A stretch of 64,000 nt of DNA, from positions 4,526,001 through 4,590,000 of the forward strand of contig NZ_CP036289.1 of NCBI RefSeq assembly GCF_007748115.1, in the 5' to 3' direction. Under the pieces are notes generated by a model. The model was not told the DNA's origin, ran no database searches, and worked only from the letters and a program-made list of their open reading frames with translations. The translations under genes were made by a program, and so were the position numbers. This document shows, one piece after another, positions 35,761-43,555 of this stretch. The stretch is from Bremerella volcania (lineage in GTDB: Bacteria; Planctomycetota; Planctomycetia; Pirellulales; Pirellulaceae). Positions within the stretch are counted from its first letter, which is position 1; each line of letters begins with the position of its first letter.

Positions 35761-35890
35761 TTCCCGCCTCTCTTTCGCTAGAATTTGGCGAAAACGGTTT
35801 GACTGCGCACTTCCCGCAACCTAGATAGCTAAAGCCGAATGTTTCAATGGGGAGCGTTCGCTAAAAGCGCTCTTGGGGGAGAGACATTCA

Positions 35891-36199
35891 ATGGAAGGTA
35901 TCGCGCTGATTCTGTTGGGCCTTTGCTGGCTGCTCGGGGCGGTCAATATCGTCTGCTTCATTATGGTCCTCGTGAAGATGTTTTACTACGAGGACGTCGG
36001 TCTGGCCGGGCTCACGCTGCTGCTGACCTTCTGTTCAGGAGTGGGCGTCTTTCTAGGGTTCGTCGCCGGCTGGATGAACGTGGCCAAGTACGATGCAATG
36101 CGGCTGATGGGCTTCTGGACGGCGATCTCGCTTGCCCAATGCATGTTCGCAGTGGCCTACGCGTTGATTCAGTTACAGGCCGAAGGCTACTTCCACTAA
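35891..36199 (+). CDS. Small membrane protein, paralog B of a three-gene array
   Basis: From ATG 35891, with a strong GGGGGAG site upstream, this is 102 residues; an upstream in-frame ATG at 35873 has no such site. It shares NIVCFIMVLVKMF, GFVAGWMNVAKYDAMRLMGFWT with the flanking genes and is the most diverged of the three. Four hydrophobic segments are predicted by eye. Function unknown. Confidence 0.7.
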   Translation: MEGIALILLGLCWLLGAVNIVCFIMVLVKMFYYEDVGLAGLTLLLTFCSGVGVFLGFVAGWMNVAKYDAMRLMGFWTAISLAQCMFAVAYALIQLQAEGYFH

Positions 36200-36272
36200 A
36201 TCTCACATCCCCGCCAAGATTGGTTCCTTGCCACCGAATGACTACCATCTGGTCATTCATAAGGGACATGCC

Positions 36273-36377
36273 ATGGAATCACTTGGTCTGATGTTCGAGT
36301 TTGCAGGCTGCCTACTGGAATTGTTTTTCGAACTGCTGTTTTGGGCAATCTCCGATCGGGGTCAGCGGGGGCGCTAG
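36273..36377 (+). CDS. 34-residue membrane mini-protein candidate
   Basis: An ATG at 36273 with AAGGGA six bases upstream opens 34 codons to TAG. The product starts MESLGLMFEFAGCLLELF, is hydrophobic to residue ~26 (FFELLFWAIS) and ends in a basic tail (DRGQRGR), as expected of a one-span protein. It lies between paralogs B and C of the small membrane-protein array. Its length is too short to prove coding. Confidence 0.4.
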   Translation: MESLGLMFEFAGCLLELFFELLFWAISDRGQRGR

Positions 36378-36571
36378 CAGCATGTGAATTTGTTCCGATT
36401 GTGGGAGCTATACGACCTGGGAACGAACTTTCGCATCAGTTCTTCTTAAATCCCTAGGCAAAGCTTGCGGAAAACACTTGATTGTGGCTAACTCTTGCTG
36501 GTACAACACTTTCTTAAATGACGTTTCAGGTTGAAACGTGCTTTCGTCAGTCTAATGGGGGAGTCTACATC

Positions 36572-36862
36572 ATGGCATTTTTGTTTCTCGGCTTAGCCGC
36601 CATCCTAGGCATCGTAAGCCTCGTCTGTTTCATCCTGATCATTGTCAAAATGTTTCAGAACGATGATTCGACACTGGGTATCATTTGCATCGTGACGATT
36701 TTCTGCGGTATTGGCGGTCTGATCGCGTTTGTGATGGGCTGGATCAACGCAGGCAAGTACAACGCCAGCCAGCTAATGCTGATCTGGACGGGGGCGATTG
36801 TCGGTAGCGTGATCCTGAACATTATCGGCTCCGCTCTAGGCGCCGGCGAATTGCCTCAATAG
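36572..36862 (+). CDS. Small membrane protein, paralog C of a three-gene array
   Basis: From ATG 36572 this is 96 residues; an extension to 36518 lacks conservation with the paralogs. The pattern is very close to paralog A: VSLVCFILIIVKMF, CGIGGLIAFVMGWINAGKYNASQLMLIWTGAI. A rho-independent terminator follows at 36891-36922, ending the array. Function unknown; three copies in a row suggest recent duplication with retention. Confidence 0.72.
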   Translation: MAFLFLGLAAILGIVSLVCFILIIVKMFQNDDSTLGIICIVTIFCGIGGLIAFVMGWINAGKYNASQLMLIWTGAIVGSVILNIIGSALGAGELPQ

Positions 36863-36890
36863 CCCATAAGCGGCACATATAGTCAGCCGA

Positions 36891-36922
36891 AGGCCGTCCC
36901 CGATCAGGGACGGCCTTTTTTT
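36891..36922 (+). terminator. Rho-independent terminator
   Basis: AGGCCGTCCC (36891-36900) pairs with GGGACGGCCT (36907-36916) and runs into T's to 36922. It separates the membrane-protein array from the groESL control region. Confidence 0.93.
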
Positions 36923-37032
36923 CTGTCATAATGGCAGACGCCCCTCTGACCGCCATTTCTGGCCGACGCGTAGCGAATTTATTTGCACGCAAACCGTTAC
37001 ACAAAAACACCTTACGGCGCGATAGACACTTT

Positions 37033-37049
37033 CTGGCACGCCAATTGCA
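37033..37049 (+). promoter_or_regulatory. Sigma-54 (-24/-12) promoter of groESL
   Basis: CTGGCACGCCAATTGCA matches the sigma-54 consensus TGGCACG-N4-TTGCA at every defined base. The invariant GG (37035-37036) and GC (37047-37048) are 10 bases apart. The predicted start is near 37060, giving a ~145-nt leader to groES. A TTTGC-AC-GCAAA near-palindrome at ~36979-36990 could be an activator site. No CIRCE element is seen. This is 156 bases upstream of groES, and the rest of 36863-37204 holds the terminator and the inverted repeat at 37068-37084. Confidence 0.75.
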
Positions 37050-37067
37050 AGATTGAGCCCTCACGCA

Positions 37068-37084
37068 ATTGTTCGCGCAACAAT
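37068..37084 (+). promoter_or_regulatory. Inverted repeat in the groES leader
   Basis: ATTGTT (37068-37073) and AACAAT (37079-37084) are perfect inverted copies with a CGCGC spacer. It lies just downstream of the predicted sigma-54 start, so it could be a repressor site or an RNA hairpin. Confidence 0.4.
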
Positions 37085-37204
37085 GGCAGTCGGGCTCGGT
37101 TCAGACTAACCGTGGCACGGACAAGCCAACCGTTCATATCCCGCATCGGCGTCTCCTGGAGTCAGGAGACATAAGCCCCTAGTTTTCTGGAGGAAGGCAT
37201 TCAC

Positions 37205-37537
37205 ATGGCAACGGCTACGAAAAAGAAGGCTTCGAGCACCAAGCAGCGTTTGCAGCCCCTGGGCGATCGCGTTGTCGTTCGTCGCGACGAGCTGGAAGAA
37301 AAGACCTCGGGCGGGATCTTCCTGCCAGAAACGGCCAAGAACAAGCCATCGCGTGGCGTGGTCGTGAGCGTAGGCAGCGGTCGTCTGCTGGACGATGGCA
37401 GCCGCAGCCCGCTGCAAGTCAAAGAAGGGGACAAAGTCGTTTTCAGCATGTACGCCGGTAGCGACACTTTCACCGTCGGCGACGACGAAGTCATCCTGCT
37501 TCGAGAAGACGACATTTTGGCCGTCATCGAAGGCTAG
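37205..37537 (+). CDS. groES: Co-chaperonin GroES
   Basis: GroES caps the GroEL chamber. The 110-residue product has the family beta-barrel: LQPLGDRVVVRRDELEEKTSGGIFLPETAK, the mobile loop around SGGIFLP, and GDKVVFSMYAGSDTFTVGDDEVILLREDDILAVIEG. It is longer than the usual ~95 because of a Lys/Thr/Ser-rich N-terminal extension of ~15 residues (MATATKKKASSTKQR). GGAGGAAGG precedes the ATG. It is 70 bases upstream of groEL and behind a sigma-54-type promoter. Confidence 0.96.
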   Translation: MATATKKKASSTKQRLQPLGDRVVVRRDELEEKTSGGIFLPETAKNKPSRGVVVSVGSGRLLDDGSRSPLQVKEGDKVVFSMYAGSDTFTVGDDEVILLREDDILAVIEG

Positions 37538-37607
37538 AAGTCGCCTCTTAGGCATTCATTCTCGTATACAATCTCAGACGAATCGAAACATTTAGGAGAA
37601 ACCATCG

Positions 37608-39221
37608 ATGGCAAAGATCATCGCCTTTGATCAGGAAGCACGCGAAGCCATCCGTCGCGGCGTATCCAAGTTGGCGAAAGCCGTCAAAACGACCCTCGGC
37701 CCCAAGGGTCGTAACGTCATCATCCAGAAATCCTTCGGCAGCCCGACCGTCACCAAGGACGGCGTAACCGTGGCCAAGGAAATCGAACTGGAAGACGTCT
37801 ACGAAAACATGGGCGCCCAGATGGTTCGTGAAGTTGCCAGCAAGACGAGCGACGTCGCTGGTGACGGTACGACGACCGCCACGCTGATGGCAGAAGCGAT
37901 CTTCAACGAAGGTTTGAAGGCCGTGGTTGCCGGCGTGAACCCGATTCAAATGAAGGCCGGTATCGAAAAGGCCGTCAACGCCATCACCGCCGAACTGAAC
38001 GGCATGTCGATTCCGATCAAGAAGAAGGAAGAGATGGCCAACGTGGGTGCCATCGCTTCGAACAACGATCGCGAAATCGGCGAGCTGCTGGCCGACGCCA
38101 TGGAAAAGGTCGGTAAGGACGGCGTCATCACCGTCGACGAAGGCAAGTCGCTTGCCACCGAAGTCGAATGGGTGGAAGGGATGCAGTTCGATCGCGGTTA
38201 TCTCTCCCCTTACTTCGTCACCAACCCGACCAGCATGCAGGTCGAATTGGAAGACGCCTACGTTCTGGTCTTTGAAAAGAAGATCAGTAACATCAAGGAT
38301 CTGGTTCCGGTTCTGGAAGCGGTCGTTCAGCAGAGCAAGCCTCTGTTGATCATCGCCGAAGACGTCGACGGCGAAGCTTTGGCAACGCTGGTCATCAACC
38401 GTCTGCGTGGCACGTTCGTTTGTGCCGCCGTCAAGGCTCCTGGCTACGGCGACCGCCGCAAGGCCATGATGGAAGACATTGCCATCCTGACCGGTGGTAC
38501 GGCCATCTTCGAAAGCCTGGGCATCAAGCTGGAAAACCTCGGTCTGGCCGAACTCGGTCGTGCCAAGAAGGTGATCATCGACAAGGACAACACGACGATC
38601 ATCGAAGGTGCCGGCGATACCCAGAACATCAAGGATCGCATCGCTCAGATCCGTCGCGAAATCGACAACTCGACCAGCGACTACGACAAGGAAAAGCTGG
38701 AAGAACGTCTGGCGAAGCTCGCCGGCGGCGTCGCTAAGGTTAACGTCGGTGCGGCGACCGAAAGCGAAATGAAGGAAAAGAAGGCCCGCGTCGAAGACGC
38801 CCTGCACGCGACCCGTGCCGCTGCCGCGGAAGGCATTCTGCCAGGTGGTGGCGTGGCTCTGCTGCGTGCTTCGTCGAAGGTCAAGCCAGACGGCTTGTCG
38901 CACGATGAAGAAATCGGCTTCAACATCGTCATCCGCGCTTGCCGTGCTCCGATCACCACGATCGCCGCCAACGCTGGTAAGGATGGCAGCATCATCTGCG
39001 AAAAGATCTTGGACTCGAAGGGCAACCAGGGCTACAACGCTCTGACCGACACCTACGAAGACCTGGTCAAGTCAGGCGTCATCGACCCAGCCAAGGTCAC
39101 CAAGACCGCCCTGGCCAACGCCGCTTCGGTCGCCACCTTGCTGCTGACCAGCGATGCTTTGATCGCTGAGAAGCCAAAGGCCGACAAGAAGGGTGGCCAC
39201 AGCCACGACGACATGTACTAA
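37608..39221 (+). CDS. groEL: Chaperonin GroEL
   Basis: The 537-residue product is a group I chaperonin: [20 protein letters not shown] with the nearby [23 protein letters not shown] motif, and [20 protein letters not shown] in the equatorial/intermediate domains. Folding cycles with the adjacent GroES. The C terminus is unusual: GroEL normally ends in a flexible Gly-Gly-Met tail, but here it ends [17 protein letters not shown], a short His/Asp-rich sequence. In bacteria with several groEL genes, tail variation often marks a specialised copy. A strong terminator follows at 39251. Confidence 0.97.
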   Translation: MAKIIAFDQEAREAIRRGVSKLAKAVKTTLGPKGRNVIIQKSFGSPTVTKDGVTVAKEIELEDVYENMGAQMVREVASKTSDVAGDGTTTATLMAEAIFNEGLKAVVAGVNPIQMKAGIEKAVNAITAELNGMSIPIKKKEEMANVGAIASNNDREIGELLADAMEKVGKDGVITVDEGKSLATEVEWVEGMQFDRGYLSPYFVTNPTSMQVELEDAYVLVFEKKISNIKDLVPVLEAVVQQSKPLLIIAEDVDGEALATLVINRLRGTFVCAAVKAPGYGDRRKAMMEDIAILTGGTAIFESLGIKLENLGLAELGRAKKVIIDKDNTTIIEGAGDTQNIKDRIAQIRREIDNSTSDYDKEKLEERLAKLAGGVAKVNVGAATESEMKEKKARVEDALHATRAAAAEGILPGGGVALLRASSKVKPDGLSHDEEIGFNIVIRACRAPITTIAANAGKDGSIICEKILDSKGNQGYNALTDTYEDLVKSGVIDPAKVTKTALANAASVATLLLTSDALIAEKPKADKKGGHSHDDMY

Positions 39222-39250
39222 ACCGACTTTAGTACCGCACGAAATAGAAA

Positions 39251-39286
39251 AGCCCGCCGAGGAGCAATCTTCGGCGGGCTTTTTTT
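39251..39286 (+). terminator. Rho-independent terminator of groESL
   Basis: AGCCCGCCGA (39251-39260) pairs with TCGGCGGGCT (39271-39280), followed by a T-run to 39286. Confidence 0.93.
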
Positions 39287-39427
39287 AAACCCAGAATCAC
39301 ATGAGCGTAAAGGGTTTCGGGCTTGTGCGAACCCATTTGGGTATCGTTCCCGACGGTTGCTTTCACAGACTTACCACGTCATTGTTAGCAAAAGTGTCGT
39401 AATAGCGGCTTGGTTAGGATATCACGC

Positions 39428-41515
39428 TTATCTATTTAGTTTCTCTATCTCAACTTGAAGATGAGCGATGTTCAATCCACCTAAACTAACCTCAAGCTTT
39501 TCAAGAGCTTGAAAACTCTGATCGCTAATGCCACCATTTGCATTCTTCGGTTGGGTACTGAGGATGTGAGCCGCTAGGATCGAACGGATATTTGATTTAC
39601 GTTCTTCCTGGTTAACACTCGCATCAACCGCTCGAAAGTTGGGTAGTTGCCATAGCTGGTTCAATCTCTGCTTTTCCGTGCTGTCAAGCCGAGAAAGACG
39701 ATCGACCAGCATCACTCGGCTTTCATTCCTAGCGCGAAGGAAAGGGATAATAGCCTGAAGTCCCTCTGTGATGTTACGATTACCCGCGTTGCTTCCGTTG
39801 CCGACGATGTCGTTGAACACGTTTGAGTACGGTGACAAGGTTCCTCCTTGTCCGAACAGGGTGGCGTTTTCTCGTGCTCGAACTCCAGTAAATCGGTTTT
39901 CTACATCGTTCATTTGGTTTCTGATTTGCTGGTCCTTGGCCTGCACCTGGGTATGCATCTGGATGCTTTCCTGCTGCAGTTTGTGAAGTTCTGGAGCCAT
40001 TTCCTGGGCTAACCCATTGCGGAACACCTGCCCGCGATGCGTGTTGGCGTACCGCTCCACAGTGTCTTGTAGTCTGGCGTCTCTATCTGCTTGGTTGTTA
40101 GTAAGAGCGTTATAGACCTCTCCCGCTGCCTGGAAAAAATTATGGGGCAGGTCCAATTGATTCCTCTTATGTTCCAGAAAGACGCAGAGCCCCAAAAGAT
40201 TGGGAAATGCTGAGTCACGGCCGGCTTGTGCCCCTTGGTCGCCTGAACAATATTTCAATACATCCTTTTGCTCGTTGCTCAATCCGTTGAGTTCGTTATC
40301 AAACCGCGCGAGGGCATTGCGTACAGGTACTGGCAAGGCTTGATTATTATTGTTGACGCTGCCTAAGAAATCGCGCAAGTCAGCATGTGCTCGGTCGAGG
40401 GGGGCGGATTGTTCGAATATCCTGCCTATTGCGTTACTCTTGATGCTTGCTACTTCATTGCTTTGATCTCTTTGATGCTCTCGATAATCCATCCACAAAT
40501 TTTCTAGCTGAGACTCAAGTTTTTCGTGCTGTCTTATCAAACGATTCGATCCCGCAAAAGCGGTCGGACCCAACTGGGGTAACCTCGGATCTTCTCGAAG
40601 GTTCATCAGGATGTTGACGTTGCTGTTGCCAGCTTCAAAGAGAATCTCTTTGATTGCTTTCGCGACATTCTCTTTGTCTGCGGAATCACCGTCATTGAAA
40701 GCGGCAACCATGGCGTCTCTCGCGGCAGAGATTTCATCCAAGGGTGAACCTTGTGCAATCATGCCAAGAATCGCTGCGCGTGCCATTTTCTTCTGCGTAT
40801 CAGTCGTCCCCCCTGCCCGTTTGAAATCGAACAAGTTGTTAACCGTCTCGGCATCATTCTGCAGGTAACATTGGTTAAGTCGATCAAGTGATCGCGCAGT
40901 GGGCATGCTATAGCCATTCAGGATTAGTGCCACTTCCTTGTACTTCTTTGCCCGTTTCCCTGCGTCTTTACTCAGTTGGAATTGGGAGACGGAAGGTGAC
41001 GGCAATGGGGTATCGAGCGACGGTGCAGAAGCATTTTGTGGTAGCGTTCCATGACGGTTTGCCTGGTTATTACCAAGGCCATTCATGTTAAGGTTGCTGC
41101 TGGCCGGGCCGTTCCCATTCAGGTTGTCGCTATTGAGATCGATCGTGTCGTCGACGCTCTTATGCTCGTTGCTGTTCGAGAGGAGAGAAATGCTCGCCCC
41201 ATTTCCATTGGGGTCGGTGGTGGCGTTCACACTCAAATTCTGAGTGGATGGTGCAACAAAATCGCTGCCGGTGGGCATGTCGTCATTGTTTGACGCCAAG
41301 TTGGTGGCGACGTCGTTGGCATCGACTTGGAGAGAACCTTGTGGAGAACCCATGGATTGCATCGGCGTCTGGCTCTGATGATCATCCAGCGGGGACATGT
41401 CCCAATCACTCGCGTTGAGATCGCATCCCACGTCGTCAAGATCGTCAACCTCCGATTGGGGCAAGGATATGTAAGTCGAATTATTCTTTACGTCGTCGTT
41501 AAAAAAATGGGACAT
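39428..41515 (-). CDS. Large Asn/Ser-rich helical protein, secreted-effector candidate
   Basis: I do not recognise this 695-residue product. The first ~185 residues are disordered and rich in Asn, Ser and Asp (for example NGNGPASSNLNMNGLGNN), without a Sec signal or membrane segment. Residues ~190-695 are almost entirely helical, with heptad-like stretches (LQQESIQMHTQVQAKDQQIR). The DNA is clearly less G+C-rich than its neighbours (25 G/C in the 60 bases 40501-40560). It starts 53 bases after a small CesT-like gene on the same strand. The chaperone-then-client order and the N terminus suggest a type III secretion client, but this is inference with no secretion gene in the window. Confidence 0.55.
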   Translation of the reverse strand: MSHFFNDDVKNNSTYISLPQSEVDDLDDVGCDLNASDWDMSPLDDHQSQTPMQSMGSPQGSLQVDANDVATNLASNNDDMPTGSDFVAPSTQNLSVNATTDPNGNGASISLLSNSNEHKSVDDTIDLNSDNLNGNGPASSNLNMNGLGNNQANRHGTLPQNASAPSLDTPLPSPSVSQFQLSKDAGKRAKKYKEVALILNGYSMPTARSLDRLNQCYLQNDAETVNNLFDFKRAGGTTDTQKKMARAAILGMIAQGSPLDEISAARDAMVAAFNDGDSADKENVAKAIKEILFEAGNSNVNILMNLREDPRLPQLGPTAFAGSNRLIRQHEKLESQLENLWMDYREHQRDQSNEVASIKSNAIGRIFEQSAPLDRAHADLRDFLGSVNNNNQALPVPVRNALARFDNELNGLSNEQKDVLKYCSGDQGAQAGRDSAFPNLLGLCVFLEHKRNQLDLPHNFFQAAGEVYNALTNNQADRDARLQDTVERYANTHRGQVFRNGLAQEMAPELHKLQQESIQMHTQVQAKDQQIRNQMNDVENRFTGVRARENATLFGQGGTLSPYSNVFNDIVGNGSNAGNRNITEGLQAIIPFLRARNESRVMLVDRLSRLDSTEKQRLNQLWQLPNFRAVDASVNQEERKSNIRSILAAHILSTQPKNANGGISDQSFQALEKLEVSLGGLNIAHLQVEIEKLNR

Positions 41516-41568
41516 GCTGGCTACCGTTTTGATATAGGAATGGCAATGCTGCCGAAGATATTGAGTGA

Positions 41569-42033
41569 CTAAACAAAGGAACCAAGGGGAAGCATGCTTG
41601 CTTGCTCGTGGTTATTGGCTTCGTCTTGACAGAACCCTCTTCCGATCCGCTGAATTTGTTCGCGAAGCTCCAGGGCGCACTCGGCAAAGACCCCCAGTTC
41701 TTCGAGAAAGCGCTGGGCATTGAGATACTGCGTTGGCAGTGGTCCGCGAAGGGAAATCGCTTGCGTATTGCTACACCAGACAAGATGGTGAAGCCGGCCA
41801 AGCCGATCGACGTTGTCCTTTCGCAGCATAAATCGGGCAGCCGATTCGAACTCGCCTTGGAGGTGCCCGATTCGGGCGACGATGCATCCCATGGGCAGGT
41901 CTTCTTGAAACTCGACCGTTATTTCAAGGTCTCGCTTGTAACGCATCGCCAAGAATCTTTCGTCAACGACTGAAAGATTTAGCCGATACTGACAACGCAT
42001 CTCTTCTACAAGTTGATCGATTTGAGCAGTCAT
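41569..42033 (-). CDS. CesT-like type III secretion chaperone candidate
   Basis: This 154-residue product resembles class I type III secretion chaperones (CesT/SycE) in layout rather than in any diagnostic motif: an N-terminal amphipathic helix (QIDQLVEEMRCQYRLNLS), strands (LEITVEFQEDLPMGCIVARIG), a middle helix and strand pair (ARFMLRKDNVDRLGRLHHLV; NTQAISLRGPLP) and a long C-terminal helix (NAQRFLEELGVFAECALELR) plus a short polar tail. Length and lack of signal peptide fit. It immediately precedes the 695-residue protein. Alternatives: an unrelated small dimeric protein or an antitoxin-like partner. The call rests on pattern and context only. Confidence 0.45.
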   Translation of the reverse strand: MTAQIDQLVEEMRCQYRLNLSVVDERFLAMRYKRDLEITVEFQEDLPMGCIVARIGHLQGEFESAARFMLRKDNVDRLGRLHHLVWCSNTQAISLRGPLPTQYLNAQRFLEELGVFAECALELREQIQRIGRGFCQDEANNHEQASMLPLGSFV

Positions 42034-42543
42034 ATTATGATGAATTTTATGAATATTTATACAAAGTTATTCACTACAATGGGATTCACACTCGCCTTGG
42101 AACAGTACGACTTCATCTCTCCCCCGGCAGCATCGCCACTTGGTAAGCGGCATAGATCCATGCTGCGGAGGGGGAACTTCCGAGTTGACCTAAGAACGTC
42201 CTTGTCCGACCTATCTTGCATGACAACGGTTCTGCCGACAGAAATTTTGGTTGGCAGTCGCAACCAGTACACAAGCATCCGACCTAGGCAAATATGTGGG
42301 GAGAGCACTCTTGACTCAGAATTAAGTCTTTTCCCCAGAAAGCTTTTCTGCCAAAGAGTTGGCAGGAAAGCCTAATAAACAGGCATTAAAAGCAGTGGAC
42401 GCTGTGAACTTGCCACAATTCCTATATCAGGCACTGAACCGCCAGTTCGCCACCCCTTTCTCCGTCCATACCCGTTGCGACCTCGTCGACAACTAGAATT
42501 CCAAACAACGGCGGGTGAAGCCTGGCTGTTCTCCTGGGATCGA
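42034..42543. other. A+T-rich gene-free stretch upstream of the chaperone-like gene
   Basis: This 510-bp region is A+T-rich near 42034-42080 and should carry the promoter of the chaperone/effector-like pair; a TATAAA-like box can be read on the minus strand but no good -35 pairs with it. A 12-bp imperfect hairpin (CTTTTCTGCCAA to TTGGCAGGAAAG, 42343-42370, AGAG loop, one mismatch) lies in the middle. The open frames on both strands have incoherent translations, so I annotate no gene here. Confidence 0.45.
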
Positions 42544-43458
42544 TCAATACACCGAAGGCACAATCACATCTTCCGGCAGGGGTTGCCGCTTGTACCCTTC
42601 TTCGTGCTCGCGGGGCGGTAGCGAGATTCGCTCCTGCGGGACTTCGGTGTAGGGTAGCTGCTGCAGGAAGTGGTGAATGCAGTTGAGCCGGGCTCGCTTT
42701 TTGTCATCTGCTTCGACGACCCACCAAGGGGCTTCTGAGAAGTTCGTGCGGGCAAACATCTCTTCCTTGGCGACGGTGTATTGCTCCCAGCGGCGGCGTG
42801 ACTCCAGGTCCATGGGGCTGAGCTTCCACTGTTTGAGGGGATCGTCGATGCGACATTGGAAGCGGAACTGTTGTTCCTGATCGCTGATCGAGAACCAATA
42901 CTTGATCAGGTACATGCCCGACTGGACCAGCATGCGTTCGAACTCAGGGACCGTGCGGAAGAACTCTTCCAGTTGCTGCTGATTACAGAAGCCCATCACG
43001 CGTTCGACGCCGGCCCGGTTGTACCAGCTGCGATCGAACAACACGATCTCGCCACCGGCAGGCAGGTGCTGCACGTAGCGCTGGAAATACCACTGCGTCT
43101 TCTCGCGCTCGCTCGGAGCCGATAATGCCACCACGCGGCACACACGCGGATTCAGCCGCTGCGTGATGCGTTTGATCGCGCCCCCTTTGCCGGCTGCGTC
43201 TCGCCCTTCAAACAGGACGGCCACCTTGGCATTGTTCTCGACCACCCAGTTTTGCAGCTTGATCAACTCGCGTTGCAGGCGAAGCAGTTCCCGAAAGTAG
43301 ACCCGCCGCGGCAAACGTCCTAATTCGCTCTTTTCATCACGCGAGACGACGCGATCCATCATCGCGTCTTCCAGTTCGGCCTCGAACTCTTCGTCGAGTG
43401 AGTCGAGAATTTCCTCGCGTAAACGCTCTTGGTCCTGGCTGGGATCAGACTGGCTCAT
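42544..43458 (-). CDS. ppk2: Polyphosphate kinase 2 family protein
   Basis: The 304-residue product has the PPK2 P-loop kinase core: LFEGRDAAGKGGAIKRITQRLNPR (Walker A GRDAAGKGG, ~residues 85-93), VALSAPSEREKTQWYFQRYV, and the Walker B-like VLFDRSWYNRAGVERVMGFC, with the lid region REHEEG following. PPK2 enzymes phosphorylate nucleotides using polyphosphate. The first ~40 residues are acidic. It lies between the A+T-rich island and a LysR-type regulator gene in the same orientation, ~100 bases downstream of it. PPK2 class I versus II cannot be settled from sequence alone. Confidence 0.9.
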   Translation of the reverse strand: MSQSDPSQDQERLREEILDSLDEEFEAELEDAMMDRVVSRDEKSELGRLPRRVYFRELLRLQRELIKLQNWVVENNAKVAVLFEGRDAAGKGGAIKRITQRLNPRVCRVVALSAPSEREKTQWYFQRYVQHLPAGGEIVLFDRSWYNRAGVERVMGFCNQQQLEEFFRTVPEFERMLVQSGMYLIKYWFSISDQEQQFRFQCRIDDPLKQWKLSPMDLESRRRWEQYTVAKEEMFARTNFSEAPWWVVEADDKKRARLNCIHHFLQQLPYTEVPQERISLPPREHEEGYKRQPLPEDVIVPSVY

Positions 43459-43555
43459 ACGACTTTTCCACGGAGAACGAACGTGAGTAAGGGTGCAGAA
43501 ATCGCCTCAGGTTATGAAGTCTAACAGAAATGAAGCAGCGAGAATTGTTAATTTA

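Noticed and set aside
36485..36499. Second sigma-54-like site upstream of paralog C
   Set aside because: TGG and GC are present, but the GG-to-GC spacing is 9 instead of 10 bases, which inactivates such promoters.
36863..37204. CIRCE heat-shock element upstream of groES
   Set aside because: No TTAGCACTC-N9-GAGTGCTAA-like sequence is present; the region holds a sigma-54-type promoter instead.
37548..38903. Antisense open frame (451 codons) over groEL
   Set aside because: The composition is that of the reverse complement of a G+C-rich gene; groEL is certain.
42013..42375. Open frame of 120 codons ahead of the chaperone-like gene
   Set aside because: The translation has no coherent composition or ribosome-binding site and overlaps the likely promoter region.
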